From Typhlomys cinereus (Eukaryota > Chordata > Mammalia > Rodentia > Platacanthomyidae), in contig JALPQD010000642.1 in assembly GCA_023101885.1 (NCBI GenBank), positions 124,001 through 188,000 on the forward strand: a stretch of DNA of 64,000 nucleotides, given 5' to 3'. The notes beneath the pieces were generated by a model that had not been told where the DNA came from, did not search any database, and was given only the letters and a program-made list of their open reading frames with translations. Positions within the stretch are counted from its first letter, which is position 1. Each line of letters starts with the position of its first letter. The position numbers and the translations under genes were made by a program. Below, piece after piece: positions 10,442-23,039 of this stretch.

Positions 10442-11483
10442 GTAGCATTTTTTATTATTATTTCCGCTCATATACACTTAATAGGTACACCGGTTCCCTC
10501 CCTCCCTCCTCCTCCCCCCTGAAACCCCTGCTCCCCCTTCCCTCACCCCTCTCTCCCATCCCCCAGTGCCACCCACCCCAATTCCCAGAGTGTCCTTTAA
10601 TGTGCATCCCTGACTCTCCTCTGGGCCCTCCTCTCTGATGACGTACAAGGACCCAGTGGCATTTCCCTGAACACTTTCCCGTGTTCCCTTTAAGCATAGG
10701 AACACTACTGTGGCTGTCAATCCCTTGCCTCCAAGGATCTTGGTGCCTTTAGCAGATGCTAGACTTTGTAAGGTTAATAGTGTGTTGGACATTGCGCAGG
10801 GCATGCAAAGTCCAATTATGATTGCTTTGGCCCTAACTTGTGTGGAGTATCTTGCAAATCATTGCTCCTCCCATCCTTTTGCTCTTACAATCTTACCGCC
10901 CCCTCTTTCACAAATGTCCCTGAGCTTCAGGATGGGTAGAGATTAGGCTGGCCTAGTTCTAGGTGGTTGTTATAGAGTCTCTGATGTTCTGGATTGTGGT
11001 TTGTTGATTTTCTTTTTCAGTTTTGCTGCTCCTGCAATGCCCTTCACGCCATCCTGCTGGGCACTGTATGTCACCCCCTGGCCAGAGACAAAAAGCTGTT
11101 AAACTGGAGTCTTATTATAAGAGCACATTCAAGGGTAGATGTAATAAAAGTAGGAAACCTCAGTGAGGGAGGGGTCAATCACCCATTTGCAAAATGGTTA
11201 CTTTTTATCTGCCAGACTATATGCCCTCCCCTTCTGGTGAGATCATACCCCCTCAGTTGTAAATGATCAGGAACGAACGTCTGTGAACTTAACCGGGTGT
11301 CACATTACTTACTCGCAGTCCTTGATGGAGGCCTATTTTCTCTGCTGTAACATGGTCCCCTCTCTCCTTGTTTCTGGTGTGGCCCTGCAACCCCATCCCT
11401 CCCGTTCATAATCCTTGCAATTACTGTAAGTAATACATAGATTTACCATTGAGTGTCTCAAGGTGGGCTGGGTGTGTTTGGTA

Positions 11484-12320
11484 CTAGGAGCCACCTATTA
11501 GGGAGTACATACGGTGCTTAATTTTCTGGGTCTGGGATACTTCACTTAATATCATTGTTTCTAATGACATCCATTTCCCAGCAAATTCCTGTAATTCATC
11601 CTTTTTGATGGCTGAGTAGTACTCCATTGTATAGCTGTACAACAGTTTCCTTATCCACTCGTCAACTGTTGGACATTTGGGTTGATTCCATGACTTTGCT
11701 ATTGTAAACAGTGCTGCTATGAACATGGTCATGCTTGTGCTATCGAGATGAAGCTCTGCTGTATTTGGGGTTATACCCAAAAGTGGAATCACAGGGTTAT
11801 ATGGCATTTCAATCTTTAATTTCTTTAAGAATCTCCAAACAGCTCGCCAGAATGGCTGTATGAGCCTGCATTCCCACCAGCAATGTAGGAGAGTTCCCCT
11901 CTCTCCACATCCTCTCCAGCATTTGTTGTTGTTTGTATTGTGGATTTTTACCATCCTGACTGGGGTGAGATGATATCTCAGGGAAGTTTTGATTTGCATT
12001 TCCCTGATGGCTAAAGAAGTGGAGCATTTTTTAAGATATTTGTTAGACATTTTAATTTCATCCCTGGTAAAATTTCTTTTAAGTTCCAGGGCCCATTTTT
12101 TAATTGGGCCATTGGTTTCCTTGGTGTTTAGTTTTCTAAGTTCTTTGTGCACTCTGGACAGTAGAGCTCTATCAGATATGTGGTTAGTGAAGATTTTCTC
12201 CCATTCTGTGGGTTGCCTTTGATCTCGTGTTACAATCTCTTTATCTGAACAGAAGCTCTTTAATTTCAGAACATCCCAACTGTTGAGAGTTGGTAGCAGT
12301 GACTGTGCCATTGGATGTCT
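11484..12320 (-). pseudogene. L1 ORF2 C-terminal remnant, uninterrupted
   Basis: The last 275 or so codons of ORF2 are open from the truncation point to the natural stop at 11484. They include the linker, the Cys-rich [18 protein letters not shown] motif and the conserved [13 protein letters not shown] tail. The reverse transcriptase catalytic part is missing through 5' truncation, so no enzyme could be made. The lack of any stop supports a recent insertion. Confidence 0.92.
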
Positions 12321-12335
12321 TAGTTTTCAATTTAT
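12321..12335. repeat. TSD of L1 copy C (5' side)
   Basis: This is a perfect copy of 10388-10402. Confidence 0.92.
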
Positions 12336-12346
12336 ATAATTTTTAT

Positions 12347-12362
12347 TGTTTTATTTTATTTT
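12347..12362. repeat. TSD of L1 copy D (3' side)
   Basis: tgttttattttatttt matches 19002-19017 exactly (16 bp). Confidence 0.88.
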
Positions 12363-13413
12363 TTGTTTGTTTTTTTAAATTCTTTTTTATTTGTTTTTTT
12401 TTATTTATTTCTCCCACTCATACAAAGTTGATAAGTACCCCATTCCCCTCCCTCCCTCTACCTCTCCCTGGATCCCCTTGTCCCTCCTCCCTTTTCCCTT
12501 TCCTTTCCCCCCTCTCTCCCTTTCTCTCAGTGCTCCCCCCCAATTCCTGGAGCATACTTTAGTGTGCATGTCAAACTTCCCTCTGGGTCCTCCTCTCTGA
12601 TGAGGTGTAAGGACTCAGTGGCATTGCCTAGAGACATTTTCTGTGTTCCCTTTTAGTATAGGAACACTATTGTGGCTGTTAATCCCTTGCCTGTAAGGAT
12701 CGTAGTGCCTGTGATCCATGCTAGTCTTTGGGGGTTCAATGATATGTTGGTAATTGTGCAGGTCATGCAAAGTCTTATTATGATTACTTCTGCCCTAATT
12801 CGTATGGAGTATCTTGCGTATTGTTGCTCTTCATCATCTTTAGGCTCTCACAATCTTACCAGCCCCTCTTCCACAAATTTCCCTGAGCTTTAGGATGGAA
12901 AGAGATTATGCTGGCATGGTTCCAGATGGTTGATGTAGAGTCTCTGATTTTCTGAATTATAGTTTTTTTTTTTTTTCAGTTTTGATGCTCCTGCAATGCC
13001 CTTGACTCCACCCTGACGGGTATTGGATGCCACCCCGTGGCCAGAGAGACAATGCTGTTAAAAATAGAGTCTTATAAGAGTAGATTCAAAGGTAGATGGA
13101 ATAAGAGTAGGAGACGGCTGTGAGGGGGGGGGGCGGTCAGTCTCCCATTTGCAGGATGGTTACCTTCTATCTGCCAGACTCTATGCCGTCCCTTTCTGGT
13201 GAGATCATACCCCATCAGACGCAAGTGACAAGTAAGGAGAGTCTGTGAGCCTAACCAGATGTCTCATTACTTACTTGCAAGTCCTTGATGGTGGCCTATT
13301 TTCCCTGCTGTAGAATGATCCCCTCTCTTCTTGCTTCTGGCGAGGCCTTCCTTTCCCTTCCCTCCCTGCTTATAATCTTTGCAATTACTGTAGGTATTAC
13401 AGAGATTTATCTT

Positions 13414-16400
13414 TTAGTGTGTCACTAAGTGGGTTTGGCACTGGGATCCACCTATTAGAGAGTACATACGGCGCTTAATTTTCTGGGTTTGGGATACTTC
13501 ACTTAATATAATTGTTTCTAATGACATCCATTTCCCGGTAAATTCCAGTAATTCATCATTTTTGATGGCTGAGTAATACTCCATTGTATAGATATACCAC
13601 AGTTTCCTTATCCACTCGTCAACTGTTGGACATTTGGGTTGATTCCATGACTTTGCTATTGTAAACAGTGCTGCTATGAACATGGTTGTGCTTGTGCTAT
13701 CGAGGTGAATTTTTGCTGTATGGGGGATTATTCCCAAAAGTGGAATAGCAGGGTTGTATGGCATTTCAATTTTTAACTTTTTTAAGAATCTCCAGATGGC
13801 TCGCCAGAGTGGCTGTATGAGCCTGCATTCCCACCAGCAATGTAGGAGAGTTCCCTTCTCTCCACATCCCCTCCAGCATTTGGTGTTGTTTGTATTGTGG
13901 ATTTTTGCCATCCTGACCGGGGTGAGATGATATCTCAGGGAGGTTTTGATTTGCATTTCCCTGATGGCTAAGGATGTGGAGCATTTTTTAAGATATTTGT
14001 TAGACATTTCAATTTCTTCCCTGGTAAAGTTTCTTTTAAGTTCCAGGGCCCATTTTTTAATTGGGCCATTTGTTTCCTTGATGTTTAGTTTTCTAAGTTC
14101 TTTGTGTACTCTGGATAATAGAACTCTATCAAATATGTGGTTAATGAAGATTTTCTCCCATTGTGTGGGTTGCCTTTGTGCTCGAGTTACAATGTCTTTA
14201 TGTGAACAGAAGCTCTTTAATTTCATAAGATCCCATCTGTTGAGTGTTGGTTGTATTGACTGCGCTATTGGATTTTCGATTAGGAACTGTTGGCCTAGTC
14301 CAATCAGCTCCAGGGAATTCCCTACTCTTTCAACTAAGGTTTTTATAGTCTCTGGCCTTATATTCAGGTCTTTGATCCATTTGGAATTAAGTTTTCTATA
14401 TAGTGACAAATACAGGCGGAATTTTAATCTTCTGCGTGTGGATATCCAGTTTTTCCAGTACCGTTTGTTGAAGATGCTGTTCTTTTTCCATTGGATTTTT
14501 GTGGGCCCCTTTGTCAAAGATCAAATGGCTATAATCGTGTGGGCTTATATCTGGGTCTTCAACCCTTATCCATTGATCTATGTGTCTATTTTGGAGCCAG
14601 TACAGGCTGTTATTATAACTGTGGATTTGTAGTATAGACTAAGGTTTGGTATGGTGATACCTCCAGCAGTGTTTTTGTTACTTAGGATTTCTTTTGCTAT
14701 CCTTGGTCTTTTGTGCCTCCATATGAATTTTGAGATCATTTGATCAACCTCTTTAAAGAATTGCTTTGGGATTTTGATTGGGATTACATTGAATCTGTAT
14801 ATTGCCTTTGGTAGGATGGTCATTTTTATGGTATTGATTCTGCCAATCCAGGAACATGGGAGGTCTTTCCACCTGCTGATGTCTTCTGCAATTTCTTTCT
14901 TTAGGGTTTTAAAGTTTTCATTGAAAAGGTCTCTTACTTCCTTGGTTAGGTTTATACCAAAGTATTTCATTTTTTTAGGGGCTATAGTAATTGTTTCTCT
15001 CAAGGCTTTTTCACTTCTTTCATTCTGGGCATATAGGAACGCCACTGATTTTTGTATGTTTATTTTTTATCCTGCCACCCTGGTGAACTTCTGTATTAGT
15101 TCCAGGAGCTTCCTGGTGGAGTTTTTGGGGTCGCTTAGGTATAAGATCATGTCATCTGCAAATAGAGATATCTTGACTTCTTCTTTGCTGATTTGCATCC
15201 CTTTTATGTCCATTTCTTGTCTTATGGCTTCAGCTAAGACTTCAAGTACAATATTGAATAGAAGTGGTGAGAGTGGACAACCTTGTCTAGTTCCTGATCG
15301 ACATGGGAATGCTTCAAGTTTTTCCCCATTGGGTATAATCCTTGCTGTGGGCTTGTTGTATACAGCTTTTATTATATTGATAAAGGTTCCTTCCATTCCA
15401 ACTGTCTCTAGTGTTTTGGTCATAAAGGGCTGTTGGATCTTGTCAAAAGCTTTTTCTGCATCTATCAAGAGTATCATGTGGTCTTGAATTTCGGACTGGT
15501 TTATATGGTGAATTATGTTTATTGATTTGTGTATCTTGAACCAATCTTGTTTGCCTGGGATAAAGCCGACTTGGTCCTCATGAATGATCTTTTTGATATG
15601 TTTTTGAATGTGATTTGTTAAGACTTTGTTGAGAATCTTTACATCTGTGTTCATCAAAGAGATTGGCTTATAGTTTTCTTTTTTAAGTGTATCTTTATTA
15701 GGTTTTGGGATCAAGACAATATTGCTTCATAGAAAGAATCTGGTAGTGTTCCTTCCTTTGCTATTTGATGGAACAGTTTAAGGAGTATTGGTGTTATTAG
15801 CTCCTTAAATATCTGGTAGAACTCTGTGCTGAATCCATCTGGTCCAGGACATTTTTTTTGGTGAGAAGATTCAAGATTAGGACTATTTAAATAATTCACA
15901 ACATTCTGATTTAATTTAGGTAAGTTGTGCTTACTTAGGAATTCATCCATTTCTTTTGTGTTTTCAAATTTCACAGAGTATTTTTTGAAATAAGACATTA
16001 TAATACTCTGGATTTCTTGGGTATCAGTAGTGATATCTCCATTTTCATTTCTAATTTTGTTAATTTTTGTTTTCTCTCTCTTGGTTTTGGTTAATTTAGT
16101 AAGGGGTGTATCAATCTTATTGATTTTTTCAAAGAACCATCTTTTTTACTGGTTGATTCTCTGTATCGTTTTCCTAATCTCAATTTCGGATATTTCTCCC
16201 TTTATTTTGCTAATCTCCTCTCTTCCACTGCTTTTGGGATCAGATTGCTCTAGTGTCTCTAAAGCTTTAAGCTGCATTGCTAAGTTATTTATTTGTGATG
16301 TTTCCATTTTTTTTTGATGTAGGCATTAAGAGGTATGAACTTACCTCTTAGGACAGCTTTCATTGTGTCCCAGAGATTTTGGTAAGTTGTATTTTCATTA

Positions 16401-17126
16401 TCGTTCACTTTCAGGAAATCTTGAATTTCCTTTTTAATTTTATCCTGAATCCAGTTCTCATTCAGCATCATAGTATTAATTTTGCAGGAGTTCATGTATT
16501 TTCTGTTGTTGTGTTGTGGATGTCAAGCTTTAGACCATGGTAGTCTGATAGGGTGTAGGCTAAAATTTCAACTTTCCTTTATATGTGGAGATTCGTTTTG
16601 TGGCCCAATATTTTATCTATTTTGGAGAAAGTTCTGTGTGCTGCTGAGAAAAATGTGTATTCTTTGGTGCGTGGATGAAGAGTTTGATAGAGATCTGTAA
16701 GGTCCATTTTATTAAGCGTTTGATTAAGTTCCAAAGTGTCTCTGTTAAGCTTTTGACCTGTTGATCTATCCAATATTGAGAGAGCAGTGTTGAAATCCCC
16801 AAGAATTATCGTTTTGGGGTGATTTCTTACTTTAGACGCTGTAGGGTTTGCTTAATGAATGTGGAGGGGCCCGTATTGGGTGCATATATGTTCAGTATTG
16901 TGAAGTCTTTCTGGTGAATTGTACCTGTGACTAAAATGTCTCTTACAATTTTTGTTGGTTTGAAATCCACTTTGTCTGATAATATAATGGCTACCCCTGC
17001 CTGTTTTCTGGTTCCATTAGCTTGCAGAATTTTTGACCAGCCTTTCATTTTTAGGATGTGCCTATCTTTTGTGGTGAAATGAATTTCTAATGTTATAATG
17101 GAGAAATTGTTTTTGCTTCTGGACAT
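13414..17126 (-). pseudogene. L1 ORF2, degraded; N-terminal endonuclease deletion
   Basis: The start is ATG at 17126 (MSRSKNNFSIITLE). About 30 residues of the endonuclease are then missing in frame: the text jumps to HFTTKDRH, so the Asn-Gly motif and the catalytic Glu of QETHL are gone. A second loss removes residues after IVRDI. The RT domain with [11 protein letters not shown] lies near 15150, and the Cys motif [18 protein letters not shown] near 13850. Several frameshifts break the frame (for example near 15050, 15715 and 16290). The natural stop TAG is CAG here, so the last frame reads nine residues further to 13414. Confidence 0.88.
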
Positions 17127-17182
17127 TTTTATGTTTAGTGGCTTTTGTAAGTGTATTGTTTGGCTTTTAGGTTTTGGTTGCA

Positions 17183-18251
17183 TTATACTTCCCTTCTGTC
17201 CTCCTAGATACACTTCTTTTTTTCTTCAAGGTTGAGTATCATTTCTAGCATTTTTTGAAGGCCTGATTTCGTAAACATGTAAGCCTTCAAGTTGTCTTTG
17301 TGCTGGAAATCTTTTCTTTCTTCCTCAATCATGACAGATAGTTTTGTTGGGTATATCAGCCTGGGTTGACATTTTTGCTCATTTAATACTTGAAATACAT
17401 CTCTCCAAGCTCTTCTTGCTTTTTACTGTTTCCATTGAGATGTCATTTGTTATTTTAATAAGTTTACCTTTGAAAGTGACTTTTTTTTTCCCTTGAAGCT
17501 CTCAGCACCTTTTCTTTGTCTTGAATGTGGAGTGTTTTGACTAGTATTTGCTGTGGTGAGTTTCTGTTTTGGTCATATCTGTTTGGAGTACGGAATGCCT
17601 CTTGTATTTGGATGGGCCTCTCATTCTTTAGATAAGGGAAGTTTTCATTTATGATAATTTGAAAAATTTTCTCAGGTGTCGTATTTTGGTATTCTTGTTC
17701 TGGTATTCCATGAATACGGATGTTTGGCTTCTTCAGGGTGTCCCATAACACTTTAATATTTCTCTCAAGTATCTTTTTGGCTTTAACAACTTCTTCCATT
17801 GAGCTGGTTAATACTCCCACTTTGTCTTCAAGGTCTGAAATTCTATTTTCTGCTTCGTTTGTTCTGGTGATAAGACTTTCTGTTGAGTTCTGGGTTGAGG
17901 ATAACATATCTTTTAGTTCAGTTTTAAATTCTGCTTGAGTCTGTTTTAACTGCTCTATGCCTATTTTTGTTTCTTGAACTGTTTTTCTCAACTCCTCCAA
18001 GTGTCTGTTGTGTTACTCTTCAAAGTGGTTGATGCAGTTATTTAACTCCTCCTGGATTTCCTTTTTCATAGTATTGATCATGGTAATGATCATACTTTGA
18101 AAGTCGTTATCTTGGGTCAGGGTTTCTTGGCTATTTTCTGTGGATTTGTTCTGGTTGGAGTCTATCATTATGGGATTAATTTTTCAGTGGGAGATGTGTT
18201 TTCTTGGGTTTTGTTTCTCATGGATTTGCACTTTGAATTGGACATTGTCAT
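17183..18251 (-). pseudogene. L1 ORF1, older subfamily, frameshifted
   Basis: The ATG at 18251 gives MTMSNSKCKSMR, clearly homologous to the ORF1 starts of A and B. A long open stretch (18000-17464) covers the coiled coil and the RRM-like core (IRIHGIPEQE). Breaks lie near 18005-18020 and in a T-run near 17480-17490. The stop is at 17183. The order and size are those of a normal L1 ORF1 of about 350 residues. Confidence 0.82.
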
Positions 18252-19001
18252 TTTATCTCTTAAGACCTTTTTTCAATTTCTGCATGTTTTTGACTGAACT
18301 GAATTCATTGTTATCACTACTCTCGGGCAGTTATTACTAGTGTTTGCCTTGGTGTTGGTTTCACTTGTTATTATTGTTATTTCCTAGATGAGGCTATTAG
18401 ACAGTTAGTACAGGAGATGGACAGTGGGTGAATATTAGAATGGTAGTGCACTTTTACGATTTATTACTTTGGTGATATGTGAGGGTGAATGGTATAGTCC
18501 CTGAAGTTGTATATGTTTTGGGACTGGCTATATGGAAAAGTTACTCTACAGTAACCAATAATTGAAAGGAACAGGATGGTAAAATTGGGGGTTTACTTAT
18601 CTTTGGGCTGGATGTGGAGAATCTCTCTCATGTGATAGGATGAATTTAGAGGATTTCAAATGTGTGGTCTTTGTCCCCTCGAGCTTTGCTTGGGTCTTCT
18701 TTGGACTCTGTTTAATTCTGATGAGCAGTGTGTCCTCCCTGGACTGGGGTCCAGTGTGTCCTTACTGGACTGGGGCGCAGCTTGTCCCTGGCCGGCAAGG
18801 AAAGGGCACAGGTGCTGGCAGCTGGTGCAAAAAACCTGGGGACCTGGGGTGTGGCCCAGGGTTCCTCCTCGGCCTGGAGCAGCACCTGCTCAGGCTGGCT
18901 GGTGGGTAGAACTGGGACGAGTAGGACCTAGGTGCTGGTGGAACTTACCTTGGATGGAGGACTGTGAGCAAGTCCTGTCCCGGGTGGGCAGGTGGGTGGG
19001 C
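18252..19001 (-). promoter_or_regulatory. L1 copy D 5' UTR, unrelated to the A/B/F type
   Basis: About 750 bp precede ORF1. The upstream half is GC-rich with short internal repeats (ctggactggggYccag...tgtcc twice near 18740-18785). No block equivalent to the A/B monomer can be seen. A perfect splice donor, CCAAG|GTAAGT, lies in sense with its exon ending at 18949, and the ORF1 acceptor AG is preserved (ATAG|ACTCC near 18160). Confidence 0.7.
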
Positions 19002-19017
19002 TGTTTTATTTTATTTT
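19002..19017. repeat. TSD of L1 copy D (5' side)
   Basis: This is a perfect copy of 12347-12362. Confidence 0.88.
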
Positions 19018-19480
19018 AATGTTGCATACATGAAAATAGCGATTTTATCATATTTTCAACCTTAGCCACAAATCCATCTCTCCTCCTTTTCCTTTATAGC
19101 CCTTCATCTCCTCTGCCTGACTCCCTTCTATTTTCAAATCTTTTCACTTGTGTGGCCCACTGTTTCATTGAAGCTGTCTTTGATAAAATATGCCTGACCT
19201 GATTCATGCTCCAGCAAGCACCCTAGATCAGTGGATATACCATTTACTTCCTCATCAGCATTAGTCCTCATCAGTCTCTCAGAGAGGAGTGGAGCTTCTT
19301 GAGAGCTTTCTGATGTTATGGTGAGATGTTGATAAGACAGTTATTTGCAATTTTTGTGTAAATATACATATCTGTCATGAAATCTTATATATCATGACTA
19401 TGTCATGTCCAGGAGATAATGCATGGCCTAACACCTTTCCACTTCAGGCTATTACAATTTTCTTTTCTATATCTTTATTT
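19018..19480 (-). mobile_element. Probable old L1 3' UTR remnant
   Basis: The sequence is pyrimidine-rich with scattered text resembling old rodent L1 3' UTRs. It immediately follows the A-rich stretch that copy D used as target. It is strongly diverged. Confidence 0.4.
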
Positions 19481-19537
19481 CACTTATCAAACAATAAATT
19501 TTGTTATGATTCAAAAGCTATATGTAAAATAAAGTCA

Positions 19538-19775
19538 TGGGCCATGGAGATGATTTGATGAGTAAAGATGCCCGTGTCTGAACCTAGTCACTTGAGTTTG
19601 GATCTTAGAAGATCACATATCAAAGGAAAGAATGGTTTTAAGAAGTTTTTCTCTGACCTGCACACACATAGTACAGCATAGTACAGTATGTATGCACCTG
19701 TTCACTCCCTCCATCTCTCTTTCCTCTTTCTTTCTTTCTGCCTATCTCTCTGTCTCTCAATAAATAAACATTTTA
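19538..19775 (+). mobile_element. tRNA-derived SINE ending in CT run and caataaataaa
   Basis: The head 'ggccatggagatgatttgatgagtaaagatgcc' resembles a decayed tRNA-type 'gagatggctcag' start. The 3' part is a run of tctctctttc units ending in ctctcaataaataaa. The body is diverged. This tail type is what hints at a dipodoid host. Confidence 0.6.
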
Positions 19776-20137
19776 ATTATCAGGACATTTTTAGTTTAAT
19801 TAGAAGTGAAAGCAAATGAAGCAATACCTATGTGTAAAATCATTTAATAAGTTATCAAATGCAGATGAAATAATACACAACAATGTGTAAGGAGATTGAC
19901 AGTTTTAGGGGAGGCTTGGTAAAGGGTTATGGACATGGATTTGTACACTTTATTGTTTCATTTTTCAAAGTGCTGCCTATAGAACTTTGTGATGTGGGAG
20001 ACTATTCTATGTCTGAGTTTCCCAGTTCAGAATCCACTAGTGATGGGTGGTTGCTGAGTAGTTGATCATACTATGACCAAGAAAATTGAGCTTTCATTTT
20101 ATGTCATCTTTAGTTTAAGTGGCCACATGGAAATACA

Positions 20138-20262
20138 GGTCCTATGTAGCCCAGGTTGACCTCAAACTCACTATTCAGCTGAGGTTGGCCTTGTACTCCT
20201 AGTCCGCATGTCTCACCTCTTCAGTGCTAGGCTTATAGGCATATACCATCACTCATGACTCT
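20138..20262 (-). mobile_element. B1-like SINE, diverged
   Basis: Read on minus, the segment follows the B1 order: tgcctataa-like start, a 'cagctgaggttggcc' equivalent, 'gtgagtttgaggtcaacctgggctacata' and 'ggacctg'. It is 7SL-derived and rodent-type, and well diverged. Confidence 0.72.
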
Positions 20263-22980
20263 CACAGCAGCAATTTAAAGCCTTTTTCTGAAAGGAATTA
20301 ATATTCACTCCCTTTTGTGTTTCATTAACTAAAGAAAGTATTGTGAAACCCTGAGTTCAAGAAATAGACCATGTGCTCAGAGGGATGACTATTTGGAGAC
20401 AGGTCTAATTTCTTTAATATTTGTATAATTTTCATTTAAATTAAGAATGGAGAAAATTAAGTGATAAAATGGGAGGTAAGACCTCTATAATCACATACAT
20501 GGAAGCATAATCGCTATTGGCAAATCACTCACCCATCCACTTCCTCATTTGTTGAAGATAAAGTCATCTTGATTTATGAAACTTGGAACTTAGAGTATGT
20601 TTTAAAAAAGTAGGTTACTGCTTCTAGTGCTATTTTGGTGGACTACCTGGGGGAAATGTGTCAATAGGGTCTAATATGTCTTACCAAGGCTGACACTGAA
20701 TATGTATCTATTTTTACAAGTAATAGGTTATTTCAAGAAAACGTGCCAATTACTGACAACACAATGATTAATGATATTTCTGCAATGGTACACACATTTT
20801 CACAATGGTGAACGTATTTCTGGTCTCGTAACATTATGTGTATGACTTGGATGGAACCTGGAAAATTGGTAGACTTGAGAATTTACAGTTCATTTTCATT
20901 ATTTTGGTGACTGTAACTTAAGGCAATGCCATATTTAGAAAAGCACAAAATACTTATGGGGGAAAAAACTGAAGGTCAATGATATAGGAATTTGGGTCAC
21001 CCTAACTCTGAACAATGGGGCTCCAGATTCCTATAAGAAATGACTTTGTTTACACTATACAGGTTTGAATCTGAGAAGGAGCTACTTTGTGGGGCATTTC
21101 ATCATGCTGCACCTTGCTTTATCTTTTTGGAAGTCTAGATACTAATGGGAGAAAAAAGTTCTGTTAATCTGATTATGTTTACTGATTCTTCAAAATTTGT
21201 AGAAGAGAAACATATGTGCTTCACCAGTGATGATACCTGCCCAGTAGCTGGTACATTATCTAGTATGGGTAAATCTTAAATTCTTTTGGTGAGACTCATT
21301 GAGGATCCTTTGGGCTGCTCAACTGCATTTACAATTTTGTATGTTTTGGATCAGGCCCATGCCATTCTAATAGGATGATTATGAAACAGGACTGAGTTGA
21401 AGCCCACTGATCCAACATCCCCAAGAACACAGCTGTACTCAAACAAAATTATGTTTATTGAGCTTGTTGCTACAAGGGACACCTTCCTTCTAGAAGACTG
21501 TGGCAGGCCTCTCTTTAAGGAAGGATTCCTTCAGAGGGCTTAGGCTTGTGTTCAATCCTCTAAGGAGGATTTTAAAGAATTAGGAACTTGTTTAGTTTTT
21601 CTATTTTCAAGAAGCTGGGATAATTTGATGATTGGTTATCTTCATGTTTCTCAAGGAGGCCTGAAGATTAAAGCAAGACTTGAGTTGTCAGTATTTAAAA
21701 GCTTCGGTCAGTCATTCACACTCATTAGAGGAGAGGAATGTTTAATTATTAATTTGTGGTTCCACATCTGTCACAAAGTGGCCCTGTCTGACTAGTTTAT
21801 ATTTTGGGAGCTTTTCTTATGAACAATTAAGAACATCAAGGTTGTGCCAATTATGTCTACTATTGCCTGCTTGTTCAGAGGAGTTGTAGGAGCTGCCCTA
21901 TTAGATTGACTTGGAGTAGAATTTCAGAGAAAGAATGAACCACTGGGGTGTTTTGAGGAAAGAGGAACCTTAATGCATTACTAGGTCACTGTGTATTGTG
22001 ATGGAACTTTGAGTAGAGGACATGTTTGCACTAGGGACATGAAAGAGAAAGCTGTCAATGATATAAGCAAATTGATTATGACCATATGAGCTCTATGACA
22101 CCCCTAAACACTGCCTGTCTTATAGAAGAGAAATAGGGCTATAGCTTTCTTGGATCCAGTTCCTTGCCCATCCTTACTTTTATACTATCAATTTACCTTG
22201 TCTCTCTGTACATTCTCACTTTTTCATTTCGGTCTTGGCTCTGTAACCCATCTTGACCAGTGAAACTCAGGATGAAGGTCTGTGAAGTAAAACCAAGATC
22301 TGGATGATGAAAAGGAGGTAGATTAGCAAAGCAAGGCAGTGTGTGTGGGCAGCATGAACTTCACAGATAAAAAGGAGGAGTGCTTAGAGAGATTGAAAAG
22401 GAGAGGGCAGAGAATTCGACAGATAGGGAGTGCATTAGGACTGCCAGAAAGGCAGAGATTAGAAGATAGCATCAAGGCTGAACAGCAAATTTGAGAGTTT
22501 ATCCTAACAGTAATGGGAAACAGTGAAGGAGGTTGACCTTGCAGTAACATAATCTAATTCGTTTTTTTCCTCCAAAAGATTGCATTGGTTGCAGAGTTGT
22601 TGTTGTAATTAGGGGTAGAATTTGGGACAAATGAGTCTGAGCATTTTCCCATTTTTTTGTCAGGATGCCATGCAGTACAAATTGGCTCTCTCGTTTGTTC
22701 CATTAAAATCAATGACTTTGTTTAGGCAAAGTGGCTCCTGGACATCATCCCAGAGAGAGGTTGAAGGGTTCTTCATAATATTCTAAATTTACTAAATGAA
22801 AACAAGAGAGAAGCCGAGAGGACTGGTTCTGGGGTGAGCCAACGGTCCTTGGTGGCACAGAGCCCAACAGTGAAGGGCCACTGAATTGGGTTGAGAAAAC
22901 TGTGACTGGCAGTAGCTGATGGGGGCGCCATTTTTTCCCAAGGGTAACTTTTCAGAAATGAGATTGATAAAAATAAATCA
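20263..22980. other. Unannotated, gene-free stretch
   Basis: No exon, repeat family or RNA gene could be recognised in this AT-rich sequence. Open frames are short and featureless. Confidence 0.5.
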
Positions 22981-23039
22981 CGTGTGTGTGTGTGTGTGTG
23001 CGTGTGTGTGTGTGTGTGTGTGTGCGCGCGCATGCACGC
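22981..23039. repeat. (TG)n microsatellite
   Basis: This is a nearly pure GT/CG-interrupted dinucleotide run of about 58 bp ending in gcgcgcgcatgcacgcgc, capable of Z-DNA. Confidence 0.95.

Larger units (their letters stand above)
10403..12320 (-). mobile_element. L1 copy C, young 5'-truncated LINE-1
   Basis: This is a minus-strand L1 with the 3' UTR, polypurine tract and the last 275 codons of ORF2. It is truncated mid-ORF2 at 12320 and bounded by a perfect 15-bp TSD. The A-tail has turned into a compound (TAAA)n(GATA)n microsatellite at 10403-10441. Confidence 0.95.
12363..19001 (-). mobile_element. L1 copy D, older full-length LINE-1 (about 6.6 kb) with a different 5' UTR
   Basis: This minus-strand element comprises the A tail, a 3' UTR with a CT-rich plus strand (to about 13413), ORF2 (13414-17126), ORF1 (17183-18251) and a 750-bp 5' UTR unlike that of A, B and F. 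The coding sequence is noticeably more diverged. It is flanked by a 16-bp TSD. It represents an earlier subfamily. Confidence 0.93.

Noticed and set aside
11989..12222. A 77-codon antisense frame recurring in several L1 copies (also 40663-40896 and 48157-48390)
   Set aside because: Conservation follows from the L1 coding strand; no start context or domain supports a protein.
14774..15487. A 237-codon plus-strand open frame
   Set aside because: It is the antisense of the L1 copy D reverse transcriptase region, with no independent motif.
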